NCBI RefSeq assembly: GCF_014472395.1
Contig: NZ_JACSZW010000011.1
Location: forward strand, 117,182-181,181
Direction: 5' to 3'
Source: Pedobacter sp. N36a
GTDB taxonomy: Bacteria > Bacteroidota > Bacteroidia > Sphingobacteriales > Sphingobacteriaceae
DNA: 64,000 nt
Part shown: positions 33,466 through 43,541 of the stretch, piece by piece
How positions within the stretch are numbered: position 1 is the stretch's first letter
How the letters are laid out: each line of letters starts with the position of its first letter
Position numbers and translations under genes: made by a program
Notes under the pieces: model-generated
What the model saw: the letters and a program-made list of their open reading frames with translations, nothing else
Database searches by the model: none
What the model was told of the DNA's origin: nothing

Positions 33466-35931
33466 TTAACGGCCGGATTTTACCCGTCTCCCCTCTGTTT
33501 CGGAACTACTTGAGCGCTGACGGGCCCCCTTAACATCTTTACTTCCGAAACGATAGGTACAAGTTAGGCGAAATACCTGACTTTCCCATCTTTCATTCAC
33601 TACATAATTTTGATCAGCCAAAGCACTGGTAATCTTGCTCTTTTGTAATTTAAACACATCATTGGCCGCGAATTTAATATTCAGCTTATTGTCCATAAAG
33701 GACTTACTCGCGCCCAGATCTATTCCATACTGCGCCGCAATCAACAGCGTTCCATAGACTTGTTTCGACTGTAAATAACCGGACCATTCAAATTTTGTAG
33801 TCGGATTTAAGATCAGCGTTTGTGTCGTATTCAGATTATAAGCCAATCGACCGCTTTTATAAGGGTTTCCCAAAATATCAGGAGTTTGAAAACGGTTGTA
33901 ATAGGTAGTTAAATTATTGTTTGTGCTCCACCATTCTGTAATGGCAACCGGATAGCTCAGATTCAGGTTATAAGAATCTTGTTTAGCCAGATTTTGTACG
34001 GAGATAAAAATCGTTTTTCTTGCGGTATCGGTGAGTAATACATCTGTCATCACATCACTGGTATGGCTATAGCCGATGGTCGCATTTAAGGTCTTTTTGA
34101 AGGAATAAGAGAACTCAAATGAATTGGTGAACTGTGGCTTTAAGAAAGGATTCCCTTGTCTGTAAGAATATAAATCCAGGTAATCAATAAATGGATTTAA
34201 AGAACTGTAGTCCGGGCGATCGATCCTGCGGCTATAAGACAGCCCTACTTCATGGTCTTTTGACAGTTCATGGTTGATAAATACGCTGGGAAATAAATTG
34301 AGATAATCTCTTTTCACTACCTTCTTTTCCGTGATCGAATTGCCTTTAGAATTGGTTTGCTCCGCCCTTAAGCCCAGCTGAATCGTGGTGTTCTTAAATT
34401 TAGTTTTAAAATTGGCATAGGCCGCATTGATGTTCTCATCGTATAGGAACTGATTACTTTTTACCCCATCAGTCTGCCATTGATCCTGAACAAAGTTCTC
34501 AAAAAGGAAGCTATTGTCTGTACTCACAAAGCTGGATTTTGCCCCCAGATCTAACTTTATCGTTTTATTGATCGGATAGGTATAATCCACTTTCGCTCCC
34601 CATATTTTCACCAGCGAAGGAGTCGAATTTCTAAAAATATAAGATGGTTTTAAAGGCGTTCCATTCGCATTCTTAAATTGATTGTTGAAAATATTGTCTT
34701 CATCGCCGTTGTAACGGGAATAATCAACATCCATACTGATCTCCTGCCCCAAGGTATCCAATGTTCCCTTATAGTTTAAATTATAGGTAATTCCAGTATA
34801 CTTTCCAATGCTGGTATTTGGCGCCACTACCGAAGAATCCGTCTTACCTGGCTGATCGCCTATTAAAGTCAGTACATGGGCATTAGATTTTCTGTTGCTA
34901 TGGTAACCATTTACAAAAAAACCGATGGTATGATTGTCGTTGATAAAATAGTCCATTCCTGCTTTAAAGTTCCGGTTTCTGCGTCTGGCGTCGGTATGGC
35001 CAGTCTGGTCAAAATAAGTCTGATCGGTAGCCGTATTGTTGACCCTCCTAATGTCAGTTTCCTGAAAACGATTGTTCAGCCCGAAATCTACATTTCCAAA
35101 AACATTGAACTTTTTCTCTCTATGGTTCAGGTTGAGGCCAGTATTAAATTTATAATTTGTGCCATAACCAACTCCTGCCGACAAAGAGCCATTCGTACCA
35201 TAATTACGGTTTTTCTTTAGTTTAATATTGATGATTCCTGAGTTACCGGCAGCATCGTATTTAGCGGAAGGATTGGTAATTAATTCAATGGACTGAATGG
35301 CACTACCTTCTGTGGAACGCAGTAAATTAGCCAGCTGCTCAGCAGAAAGGTAGGTCGGTTTCCCGTCTAACATCACCGTAACCCCTTGTTTCCCCCTCAA
35401 GGCAATTTTTCCATCCTTATCTACCGTCACGCCTGGAGATTTCTGTAAAATCTCTAAGGCAGTATTGCCTGTCGCCAGGATACTGTTTTCTATGTTCAGG
35501 ACTGTTTTATCGATTTGTCTTTCTATTAATGGTTTTTGTTTCACAATATTGACCCCTGTCAGCTGCTGTGCGTCAACCACCATTTGAACCTGTCCTACGG
35601 TATGTAAACGCTGATCTGCTCCAATCTGATAAGGGCCTTTTACTATTTTCCGGTAACCTACCACATCAACTGAAACCAGGTATTTACCGGGATGAATATT
35701 TTTAAACTCATAGTTTCCATTGTCGTTAGTTAAAGTTCCCCGCAGGGAACTGGAGTCTTTGGCATTCAATAAACTGATACTGGCATAAGGAAATGCTTTT
35801 TGTGATTCATCAAGGACTTTCCCTGAGATCTCTCCCGAAATGACAACTGCATTTTGTGCTTGTGCTCCACTGAAAATAAATAACAAAAGACTGAACAACA
35901 AGGGAAAGAAGTGGTATATTTTCGTTTTCAT
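33466..35931 (-). CDS. Outer-membrane beta-barrel receptor (TonB-dependent receptor-like, CarboxypepD_reg + plug)
   Basis: A protein of 821 residues. A signal peptide (1-25, ending GAQAQ) is followed by a carboxypeptidase-regulatory-like beta-sandwich (about 32-115, GKVLDESQKAFPYASISLLN), a plug domain (about 130-235, EILQKSPGVTVDKDGKIALR; NPSAKYDAAGNSGIINIKLK) and a long barrel of the OMP_b-brl_3 type. Unlike SusC it has no SusD partner. The barrel-end strand (FRLTCTYRFG) is followed by about 20 polar residues rich in serine and arginine. The ligand is unknown. A 217-residue hypothetical gene follows at 22 bp. Confidence 0.9.
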   Translation of the reverse strand: MKTKIYHFFPLLFSLLLFIFSGAQAQNAVVISGEISGKVLDESQKAFPYASISLLNAKDSSSLRGTLTNDNGNYEFKNIHPGKYLVSVDVVGYRKIVKGPYQIGADQRLHTVGQVQMVVDAQQLTGVNIVKQKPLIERQIDKTVLNIENSILATGNTALEILQKSPGVTVDKDGKIALRGKQGVTVMLDGKPTYLSAEQLANLLRSTEGSAIQSIELITNPSAKYDAAGNSGIINIKLKKNRNYGTNGSLSAGVGYGTNYKFNTGLNLNHREKKFNVFGNVDFGLNNRFQETDIRRVNNTATDQTYFDQTGHTDARRRNRNFKAGMDYFINDNHTIGFFVNGYHSNRKSNAHVLTLIGDQPGKTDSSVVAPNTSIGKYTGITYNLNYKGTLDTLGQEISMDVDYSRYNGDEDNIFNNQFKNANGTPLKPSYIFRNSTPSLVKIWGAKVDYTYPINKTIKLDLGAKSSFVSTDNSFLFENFVQDQWQTDGVKSNQFLYDENINAAYANFKTKFKNTTIQLGLRAEQTNSKGNSITEKKVVKRDYLNLFPSVFINHELSKDHEVGLSYSRRIDRPDYSSLNPFIDYLDLYSYRQGNPFLKPQFTNSFEFSYSFKKTLNATIGYSHTSDVMTDVLLTDTARKTIFISVQNLAKQDSYNLNLSYPVAITEWWSTNNNLTTYYNRFQTPDILGNPYKSGRLAYNLNTTQTLILNPTTKFEWSGYLQSKQVYGTLLIAAQYGIDLGASKSFMDNKLNIKFAANDVFKLQKSKITSALADQNYVVNERWESQVFRLTCTYRFGSKDVKGARQRSSSSETEGRRVKSGR

Positions 35932-36066
35932 ATAGACATAGTTATTCCACCTACGCTTTTAAGCATATCATCAGGTAAGGTGAATGGTTTTGGTGATGGT
36001 GTTTTCTAGGTATAAGATGTATCTAATCGACTGAAGGTTACATAAAATTGAAAATATTTCACAAAC

Positions 36067-37167
36067 ATGCGCGTATTTTTACAGAAGCTACTCACAGAAC
36101 GGATCATTAAGCTGGCTAACAGATACAGTTCCAGACCAGCGCCTAAACGCGTGCATGAGGCTCTCAGCGCTTTATTTAAGCACATTTTGAATGACCAGGG
36201 GAAGCAGGGTTTAATTCTTGATTTCCATTCAGACCAGCAGCTCATCATATTTTCAGATCAGCACAAAGGGAACCGTAATCCTGGTGATGATTTCGCCTTA
36301 TCGGAAAAAAACTACCTCGCTGCATTACAATATTACAATGAGGAGCAATTTCTATTCTGCAGCTTAGGAGATAGTGAAGAGTTCTGGAAATACCCGGTAT
36401 GGAGTGTCCTTAAACACAACAAAGCTACTTTTGAACAGGAGGCTCAGTTTTTAAAACGAGAGGCTTTCTTTAAGATCTTTGGAAATCATGATTTATACTG
36501 GGACAATGACCCTTTGGCCGGATACCATCTGGAAAAAATATATGGCAGCAAAGTAAAAATTCATGAGGGCATGGTACTGCGCATTCGGCTGGGATCCAGA
36601 ATGCTGATGATCTTTTTAACCCATGGCCATCAGGGCGACCTGCAAAGTGACGGCAATTGGTTCAGCAAGTGGTTTGTCTCTAATGTATGGGCTCCTTTCC
36701 AGGCCTATCTCCGCATTAATCCGAATACACCTGCCTTCGACAACCATTTAAAATCTGCGCACAATGCGATCATGTACGACTGGACTGCCCTGCAAAATAA
36801 CATGGCCTTAATCACCGGGCATACGCATCAGCCGGTATTTAACTCCCTCAGCCACCTGGAAAGAACTTACATCCGATTGGATGAAGCCAGAAAAAATGGG
36901 CAGCAGGACCTTGTTCAAAAACTAGAGGCGGAATTGATTGCCGGAAAGATTAGCGGTGATACCAGTCCGCGGCAAACCTATTCTAAGAATACGTATTTCA
37001 ATACTGGCTGCTGTTGTTTTAATGATGGTGACATCACCGGAATAGAGATCGGGGATGGAAAGATCCGACTGATCAAATGGAAATTTATTAAAAATCAAGG
37101 TGCCAAACGTTTTGTACTCGAAGAGACGGAGCTAGTCAATTTGTTAGATCCAGCTGAATTAAAATAA
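36067..37167 (+). CDS. Cytosolic metallophosphoesterase (calcineurin-like)
   Basis: A protein of 366 residues without signal peptide. Metal-site motifs are IIFSDQHKGNRN near residue 60, SLGDSEEFW near 99, KIFGNHDLYW near 138, LTHGHQGD near 184 and ITGHTHQPV near 255; the first has DQH in place of the more usual DxH pattern neighbours but keeps both residues. It resembles large calcineurin-like phosphoesterases of Bacteroidota whose substrate is not known. It stands alone, divergent from the barrel receptor, and is followed by a small gene at 37253. Confidence 0.87.
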   Translation: MRVFLQKLLTERIIKLANRYSSRPAPKRVHEALSALFKHILNDQGKQGLILDFHSDQQLIIFSDQHKGNRNPGDDFALSEKNYLAALQYYNEEQFLFCSLGDSEEFWKYPVWSVLKHNKATFEQEAQFLKREAFFKIFGNHDLYWDNDPLAGYHLEKIYGSKVKIHEGMVLRIRLGSRMLMIFLTHGHQGDLQSDGNWFSKWFVSNVWAPFQAYLRINPNTPAFDNHLKSAHNAIMYDWTALQNNMALITGHTHQPVFNSLSHLERTYIRLDEARKNGQQDLVQKLEAELIAGKISGDTSPRQTYSKNTYFNTGCCCFNDGDITGIEIGDGKIRLIKWKFIKNQGAKRFVLEETELVNLLDPAELK

Positions 37168-37252
37168 GGAGGCTACCCTGGGGCTAAGATTTTAATAAAA
37201 ACTAAATGTGCCAGCACTTGTTTTTAAAATACAACAATAGAAAGGAATCATC

Positions 37253-37429
37253 ATGAACAAAGAACAGCATCCCAAAAACACTGGCGCAAGCCAAGGGAAT
37301 CCGACCTCAGATCGCATTCACCATAATGTTAAAGACGACAAAAAAAAAGTAGGTATCACCAATGGCGGTGGACAACGATCTGATCAGACTTCCAACAAAG
37401 ACAACGATAGAAAGAGAACGCATAAATAA
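37253..37429 (+). CDS. Small hydrophilic protein, 58 residues
   Basis: A short frame (MNKEQHPKNTGASQGNPTSD... to ...DNDRKRTHK) with a good ribosome binding site (AAAGGA, 7 bases before the ATG) and a strong terminator 40 bp after the stop. It is rich in Asn, Gln, Lys, Asp and Gly, has no hydrophobic core and is probably disordered. Small charged proteins of this type in related bacteria are often stress-related, but I do not recognise the family. Confidence 0.72.
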   Translation: MNKEQHPKNTGASQGNPTSDRIHHNVKDDKKKVGITNGGGQRSDQTSNKDNDRKRTHK

Positions 37430-37467
37430 TATCCCTTAAACCTTCTCTAAGAAATTAAAAACAACAC

Positions 37468-37504
37468 AGCCCTTGTAGAAAACTCTACAAGGGCTGCTTT
37501 TTTT
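37468..37504 (+). terminator. Intrinsic terminator after the 58-residue gene
   Basis: AGCCCTTGTAGA (37468-37479) pairs perfectly with TCTACAAGGGCT (37484-37495), followed by GC and eight T. Confidence 0.93.
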
Positions 37505-37839
37505 GTCAGGATTTCTTTCCTGATTTTTGGATGCAAAATGAAAAGCCAAATTCCTACTCCATTCCCTTAAAAACAGTTAAAAAAAATCATTTTTAAATCC
37601 TGTGTTATTAAATCAATAAAAATATAATTCTTTTATTTTCCAATCTATTGTTTTAAAATTCTTAATTTGACTCAAAATTTCGACTAATTCTAGATCAGAA
37701 TAATAGTAAAAAAACAAATAAAACATCCTTTAATGGGGAGAAATGGGCAATATGCAGCCATTTCTCTAATAAAACACAAGAAAATCATAACATACAAAAA
37801 CAATAAAAAGTATAACTGAACTAGAATTACACTCATAAT
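37505..37839. other. AT-rich intergenic region upstream of uptake locus 1
   Basis: No gene is visible. A perfect 9-bp inverted repeat, GAGAAATGG (37738-37746) / CCATTTCTC (37758-37766), lies about 75 bp before the sigma factor ATG and may be an operator or leader hairpin. Confidence 0.5.
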
Positions 37840-38433
37840 ATGGAGAAAAGTAAGTTGATTGTAGATGAGGAAATGCTTGTTCGATTAAAAACTGGAGACA
37901 GTAGTGCTTTTGATTTCTTTTATAAGAAATATAGGGGCCGCATTTATGCGAATATTTTAAAAATGGTCAAGTCTTCGGAGTTGGCTTCCGACCTCCTTCA
38001 GGAAACCTTTGTGACCATTTGGCACAACAGGGATTACATCAATCCCAAACAACCTATTGAACATTATATTTTCCGTATTGCTCAGAATAAAGTCTACGAT
38101 TTTTTCAGAAGAGCGAGCCGTGATAAAAAACTGGAAGAACAGCTGATGGCCTTGACCATCGGAGAGGAATACAACCCCATTGAAGAAGCCTTTCACCTGA
38201 AAGAAAACTTTAACCTGCTCGAACAGCAGATCGAGCAATTGCCTCCTAAATGCCGTACCGTTTTTAAACTTTGTAAAATTGATGGCAAAAGTTACAATGA
38301 AGTAGGTCTGCTGTTAAATATCTCCCCTGCTACCGTAAATAACCACATTGTTAAGGCTACGAGCATCCTTAAAAAGAACCTTTCAAATATAGATTTTATA
38401 CTGTTTATGACTTATTTAACATTTTTTTACTAA
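37840..38433 (+). CDS. ECF RNA polymerase sigma factor, FecI-like (uptake locus 1)
   Basis: A sigma factor of 197 residues. Region 2 runs from about 12 to 90 (FDFFYKKYRGRIYANILKMV; ASDLLQETFVTIWHNRD) and region 4 from about 130 to 180 (LPPKCRTVFKLCKIDGKSYN; ISPATVNNHIVKA). The C-terminus ends in a hydrophobic tail (IDFILFMTYLTFFY), which is also seen in the sigma factor at 63251. It heads the sigma-FecR-SusC-SusD set and presumably directs transcription of the downstream receptor genes on a signal from outside the cell. Confidence 0.95.
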   Translation: MEKSKLIVDEEMLVRLKTGDSSAFDFFYKKYRGRIYANILKMVKSSELASDLLQETFVTIWHNRDYINPKQPIEHYIFRIAQNKVYDFFRRASRDKKLEEQLMALTIGEEYNPIEEAFHLKENFNLLEQQIEQLPPKCRTVFKLCKIDGKSYNEVGLLLNISPATVNNHIVKATSILKKNLSNIDFILFMTYLTFFY

Positions 38434-38495
38434 AAATAACAAATGGAGTAGTTGCTTTTCTTTTTTCAAGCGTATTACCTTAAAAGAGGAATACA

Positions 38496-39695
38496 ATGAA
38501 ACCAGTCTCTCAGCTATTTAAACTTTACTTAAGTAATCAATGCAGTCCTGAAGAAGTGAAAGCATTGCTCAACCATTTTGGCAAAATCCAGGAAGATCCA
38601 GAATTAAAATCGTTGATTCTGGAGGAGCTAGCTAAAGCAGCACCCGATGATTTCGAATCACAGCCAGAGGTGATTGCCGTATTTCAGCAAACAGACCAAT
38701 ACCTGAAAAACAAGCTCTTCCCTGAAAAAGAAACCAACAAATTCTTCCTATACCGTTATAAAAAATATCTGGTTGCAGCAGCGATGACCGGTTTAATGCT
38801 GGGCATAGTTTACCTATTTTTCCAGGAGCATCAAAAAGGCATCATCAATGATGCCGTAGCAGTGGTTCATGATGTACAGCCGGGCAGCAGTAAAGCTACC
38901 CTTGTACTGGAAGACGGTTCTACGATTGCATTGACTGCTAACGACAGCGATACCGTGCTGAATCAAGAAGGAATCACCATCAGCAAAACCAAAGATGGCC
39001 TGCTTGTTTATGAAGTAGACAGCAAAAACGTGTCCTCTGAAGCCCCTGCTTATAATGAATTGAGAACGCCTAAAGGTGCGAAATATGAAGTCTTACTTCC
39101 AGACGGCACCCGGGTATGGCTAAATACCTCTTCTTCCTTAAGGTATCCTTTGAAATTCGCAAAAAATGAGCGACGTGTCTCTTTAAGTGGAGAAGGGTAT
39201 TTTGAAGTTGAGAAAGTAACTGTAGATGGAAAACGCCTGCCATTTTTTGTAGAAACTTCCAAACAAGTCGTTCAGGTATTAGGTACTGAGTTCAACATCA
39301 GTGCTTACGAAGACGACCAATTGATAAAAACCACCTTAATGTCTGGAATAGTCAATGTGAGTGGCAAAACAAGCAATAACAGCAAAACACTTAGCCCTGG
39401 TGAGCAGTCTATCCTGAACTCCGATCATGAGCTCTCTGTCCTGAAAGTAAATCCAGAAAGTGCCCGTGCCTGGAAGAATGGTAATTTCCTATTTGAGGAT
39501 GTGCATTTAAAAGAAATTCTAAAGCAATTCGCCAGATGGTACAATGTAGAAGTCGACTACAATGACATTCCGAACACCCGATTTAACATCCTGGTATCCC
39601 GCAATGAAACGCTCTTAAAAGTGCTTCAAATGTTAGAAAAAACAGGGAATCTCAAATTTCAAATTATAAATAACACCATCAAAATAAACCACTAA
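38496..39695 (+). CDS. FecR-family anti-sigma factor (uptake locus 1)
   Basis: A protein of 399 residues. A cytoplasmic N-terminus (1-85) that would hold the sigma factor is followed by one membrane helix (about 92-110, LVAAAMTGLMLGIVYLFF), a periplasmic FecR domain (GAKYEVLLPDGTRVWLNTSS) and a C-terminal DUF4974/STN-like domain (HLKEILKQFARWYNVEVDY) that would contact the SusC signalling domain. It lies 62 bp after its sigma gene and 121 bp before susC. Confidence 0.95.
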   Translation: MKPVSQLFKLYLSNQCSPEEVKALLNHFGKIQEDPELKSLILEELAKAAPDDFESQPEVIAVFQQTDQYLKNKLFPEKETNKFFLYRYKKYLVAAAMTGLMLGIVYLFFQEHQKGIINDAVAVVHDVQPGSSKATLVLEDGSTIALTANDSDTVLNQEGITISKTKDGLLVYEVDSKNVSSEAPAYNELRTPKGAKYEVLLPDGTRVWLNTSSSLRYPLKFAKNERRVSLSGEGYFEVEKVTVDGKRLPFFVETSKQVVQVLGTEFNISAYEDDQLIKTTLMSGIVNVSGKTSNNSKTLSPGEQSILNSDHELSVLKVNPESARAWKNGNFLFEDVHLKEILKQFARWYNVEVDYNDIPNTRFNILVSRNETLLKVLQMLEKTGNLKFQIINNTIKINH

Positions 39696-39731
39696 AACCA
39701 ATGCTTATGTAAAAGTCTACTAAAGAAAAAA

Positions 39732-39757
39732 GCCGATTGCACTGCAATGCAACCGGC
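39732..39757 (+). repeat. Hairpin between fecR and susC (locus 1)
   Basis: GCCGATTGCA (39732-39741) pairs with TGCAACCGGC (39748-39757) with one mismatch and is preceded by AAAAA on the coding strand. Read on the opposite strand it has the form of a terminator. A hairpin of the same design stands at the same place in locus 2 (61912-61937). Confidence 0.65.
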
Positions 39758-39816
39758 GATGATTCAGGCAACCGAAAACAATTAATTAACCAATTACCTT
39801 ACAACTAAACAAATCT

Positions 39817-42800
39817 ATGAATTTAAATGTTCAGCGCAAGCTATTGCTCTGCCTAAGGCAGAATATAATCCTTGCGAAAAACCTAACCACCAAACTTTCA
39901 CTAACCATGAAATTGACAGCATTTTTAATGGTCATTGCCAGTCTGCAGATTTCAGCTAAAACTTTCTCTCAAAAGATAACCTTATCGGTAAAAAATACAC
40001 CACTAAGAGAAGTATTACAGGAAATCAGAAAACAAAGTGGCTACAAACTGGTATACAACACAGACCTCTTGCAAAAATCAAGACCGGTAAGTATTTCAGT
40101 AAAAGACGCTACTATTAATGAAACACTTTATCAGGCGATGAGCAATCAGCCTTTTCAATTTGAAATTGAAGGCAATATCATTCTGATCAATCCTTTGTCG
40201 CCAAAAGCGGAACAGGCTTTCCTAATTCGTGCTCAGCAGCAAGTGATTACAGGTAAGGTATCCGACGCAACCGGTCCATTAGTTGGAGCCAGTGTAACGG
40301 AAAAAGATACTAAAAACGTAGTCCGTACCAATGCCAAAGGAGCATATTCGATTAAACTGGAAAACCAGGGTTCCACCTTGATCTTCAGCTATATCGGCTA
40401 CATGACCCAAGCTAAAGCAGTAGGCAGCCAAACAGTAATGAATGTAACGCTGAAAGAAGATGAAAATCTTTTATCTGGCGTAGTCGTTACCGGTATGGAA
40501 ACCATTAAACGCAAGCTATTTACAGGTGCTACACAGACCTTAAAAATGGATCAGATCAAACTGGACGGAGCTACAGACATTACCGGCATGCTTCAAGGTC
40601 GTGCTGCCGGGGTAAACGTTCAGAATATCTCGGGTACTTTTGGTACTGCACCAAAGATCAGCATCAGGGGTGGTTCCTCGATCAAAGGTCAGACTGCACC
40701 ATTATGGGTGATTGACGGGGTAGTAAGGGAAGATATTGTAGAACAAACTACAAATGACCTGACTTCAGGAAATGCGGAAACCTTAATCGGTTCTACCGTA
40801 GCCGGTATCAACACGAATGACATTGAGAGTATTGACATCCTTAGAGATGCTTCTGCAACCTCACTATATGGTGCAAGAGCTATGAATGGGGTGATTGTAA
40901 TCACCACAAAAAAAGGAAGAAGAGATACTCCTACTTCTGTGACTTACACCGGAGAATTCTCTGTGCGTCAAACCCCAAGTTACAACCAGTTTGACATCCT
41001 GAACTCTTATGAGAACATGGGTATTTTAACGGAATTAAAATCTAAGGGATTCCTGAACCAGAGCAATTTGGCTGGGCTAAGTAATTCTGGTGTTTATGGA
41101 ATGGCTTATGACAAAATGAACACTTATGACCCCATCACGAAAACCTTCCAATTGGGCAATACAGACCAGGACCTGAACCGTTTCCTTCAGAAATATGAGA
41201 TGGCCAATACCGACTGGTTTAATACCTTATTCAGACCATCACTGATGAACAACCATACCCTTACCTTTGCTGGTGGTGGTGCTAAAAATGGTTACTACGC
41301 TTCCGTAGGTTACCTGAATGATCCAGGATGGACAAAAGCGGACAAAGTAGATCAGCTGGCGATCAACTTCAAAAACACCTTCTATTTTTCAGATAAAGTG
41401 AACCTGACCTTATCGACCTTAAGTTCGATCAGAAAGCAAAAAGCGCCAGGAACATTAAACTCCTCTCCTGACTCCTATTTCGGTACGGTAACCAGAGATT
41501 TCGACATCAATCCGTTCAGCTACGCCTTATCTACCAGTCGTGTGTTAAGACCGTATGACGAAAATGGCAATCTGGAATATTACCGCAAAAACTTTGCTCC
41601 TTTTAACATCCTGAATGAAATTGAGAACAATTACATGGACATCAATGTAAAAGATTTTCAATTCCAGGCAGATTTCAAATACAAAATTACCGATAAAATC
41701 GATTTCTCTTCAATTGGTTCTGCACGTTTCGTGAACTCAGAAAGAGAAGTTTTTGCTTTGGAAAAATCAAACAGAGTTGGCGCCTACCGATCAGCTTCTA
41801 CTGCTTTAATCAGAGAAAATAACAGGTTCTTATACAGAGATCCGGATGTAGTCGGTTATATTCCAACTGTAGCCATTCCAAACGGTGGTATTTACTCCAA
41901 ATACGACAACTCCCTGACCAATTATTACCTGAGAAACACCCTACACTACTACGATAAATTTAATGGAAAACATGATTTAGACATTCTTGCTGCTCAGGAA
42001 ATGCGTTACATTGACCGTGGTGGAAGTTCATTTACTGGTTTCGGGATGCAGTTTGATGACGGATATGTACCCTACACAGACATTTCAATCTTGAAAAAAG
42101 CATTCCATGAAGGGATCAATTATTTCGAAGTGCCAGCATTCAGAGAGCGTTCTGTGGCCTTCCTTGGTAAGGCAACTTACGGATTCCTGGACAAGTATGT
42201 AATTTCTGCTTCAGGAAGATATGATGGTTCCAACAGACAGGGAGAGGCTTCATCTGCAAGATGGTTACCTACCTGGACTGTGAGTGGTAAATGGGACTTA
42301 TATGCAGAAAAATTCATGCAGGATTTCAATAAAACCATTGACCTCAGCGCTTTACAGTTCCGTGCTTCCTATGGTTTAACGGCAAACACCGGCCCTGCAA
42401 CGAATGCTTATACCATTTACAAAAACAACGTCAGCATTAACCGAGTGAATGGTGCAGACAGAGAATCAGTGATCAATATCAGTGAACTGGCCAACAGGTA
42501 TCTGACCTGGGAGAAACAATATTCTGCCAACCTTGGTCTGGACTTAGGTTTCCTAAACAATAGAATCACGGTATCCACCGATGTTTATCAGAAAAAATCT
42601 TTTGATTTGATCGATGATCTTCAGGCCAGCGGTATCGGGGGTGAGCTGTTGAAAACAGCAAATAATGCGGATATGACCACAAGAGGTATAGAGGTCGCCA
42701 TCCAGACCACCAATATTACCAATGGTGATTTCAGCTGGCAGACTACCCTTAACTTTGACCATTTCAAACAAAAAATCACACAGCTGGAAGTAAGATCTTC

Positions 42801-43527
42801 TGTATTTGACCTGGTTCAGCAAAATGGCGGTAATAGCATTGGCTACCCAAGAGGATCGCTATTCTCTTTGAATTTCGTAGGATTAAATGATAAAGGATTA
42901 CCTCAATTCAAAGTTAAAGATGCCCAGGGCGACTTAATCACAGTAAGTGATGTGAACATGCAAGACCGTAATAACGTGTTGAGCTACCTGATCAATGAAG
43001 GTTCGGTAGATCCAAACATGACCATGGGTCTATCCAATAACTTTAAATACAAAAACTGGGGATTCAGCTTCTTCTTATACGGTTCAACAGGAAATAAAAT
43101 CCGTAAAACACCTATTTTCTCTTCTAGTTACACTGAAGGTTTTGTCCCTACAAAAGACTTTGCCAACAGATGGCTGTTAGCCGGTGATGAACTGCGTACC
43201 AATGTGCCTGTAATTGCGGATCAGCGCTTACTGGCAGAGGATGGAAACCTGGCAAGAGCCTATAACTCTTACAATTTCTCAACTGCACAAGTTGCTGATG
43301 GTACCTTCCTGCGCCTTAGAAACGTGGCCGTATCTTATAAATTAAATGAAACCTTAGTGAGAAGAATTGGCTTGAACAATGTTTCTGTGCGTCTTGCTGC
43401 AACCAACCCATGGTTAATCTATTCGGATAAAAAACTTAACGGTGCAGATCCTGAATTTTATAACGTTGGTGGGGTAGCTCAACCCGTTTCTAAACAATAC
43501 ATCCTATCCTTGAACATTGGTATTTAA
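39817..43527 (+). CDS. SusC/RagA-type TonB-dependent receptor with STN signalling domain
   Basis: Outer-membrane import channel of 1236 residues. The signal peptide lies in MKLTAFLMVIASLQISAKTFSQ; the listed start adds 30 residues before this, and translation may begin at 39907. An STN domain follows (about 55-125), typical of receptors that signal through FecR to an ECF sigma factor, then a CarboxypepD_reg domain (about 145-225), a plug (ITGMLQGRAAGVNVQNISG; LRDASATSLYGARAMNGVIV) and the barrel to the C-terminus. It pairs with the SusD-like lipoprotein 14 bp downstream. The nutrient is unknown, but the co-encoded metallopeptidase hints at peptides or glycoproteins. Confidence 0.95.
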   Translation: MNLNVQRKLLLCLRQNIILAKNLTTKLSLTMKLTAFLMVIASLQISAKTFSQKITLSVKNTPLREVLQEIRKQSGYKLVYNTDLLQKSRPVSISVKDATINETLYQAMSNQPFQFEIEGNIILINPLSPKAEQAFLIRAQQQVITGKVSDATGPLVGASVTEKDTKNVVRTNAKGAYSIKLENQGSTLIFSYIGYMTQAKAVGSQTVMNVTLKEDENLLSGVVVTGMETIKRKLFTGATQTLKMDQIKLDGATDITGMLQGRAAGVNVQNISGTFGTAPKISIRGGSSIKGQTAPLWVIDGVVREDIVEQTTNDLTSGNAETLIGSTVAGINTNDIESIDILRDASATSLYGARAMNGVIVITTKKGRRDTPTSVTYTGEFSVRQTPSYNQFDILNSYENMGILTELKSKGFLNQSNLAGLSNSGVYGMAYDKMNTYDPITKTFQLGNTDQDLNRFLQKYEMANTDWFNTLFRPSLMNNHTLTFAGGGAKNGYYASVGYLNDPGWTKADKVDQLAINFKNTFYFSDKVNLTLSTLSSIRKQKAPGTLNSSPDSYFGTVTRDFDINPFSYALSTSRVLRPYDENGNLEYYRKNFAPFNILNEIENNYMDINVKDFQFQADFKYKITDKIDFSSIGSARFVNSEREVFALEKSNRVGAYRSASTALIRENNRFLYRDPDVVGYIPTVAIPNGGIYSKYDNSLTNYYLRNTLHYYDKFNGKHDLDILAAQEMRYIDRGGSSFTGFGMQFDDGYVPYTDISILKKAFHEGINYFEVPAFRERSVAFLGKATYGFLDKYVISASGRYDGSNRQGEASSARWLPTWTVSGKWDLYAEKFMQDFNKTIDLSALQFRASYGLTANTGPATNAYTIYKNNVSINRVNGADRESVINISELANRYLTWEKQYSANLGLDLGFLNNRITVSTDVYQKKSFDLIDDLQASGIGGELLKTANNADMTTRGIEVAIQTTNITNGDFSWQTTLNFDHFKQKITQLEVRSSVFDLVQQNGGNSIGYPRGSLFSLNFVGLNDKGLPQFKVKDAQGDLITVSDVNMQDRNNVLSYLINEGSVDPNMTMGLSNNFKYKNWGFSFFLYGSTGNKIRKTPIFSSSYTEGFVPTKDFANRWLLAGDELRTNVPVIADQRLLAEDGNLARAYNSYNFSTAQVADGTFLRLRNVAVSYKLNETLVRRIGLNNVSVRLAATNPWLIYSDKKLNGADPEFYNVGGVAQPVSKQYILSLNIGI

Positions 43528-43541
43528 TCCCTGAAATTATC

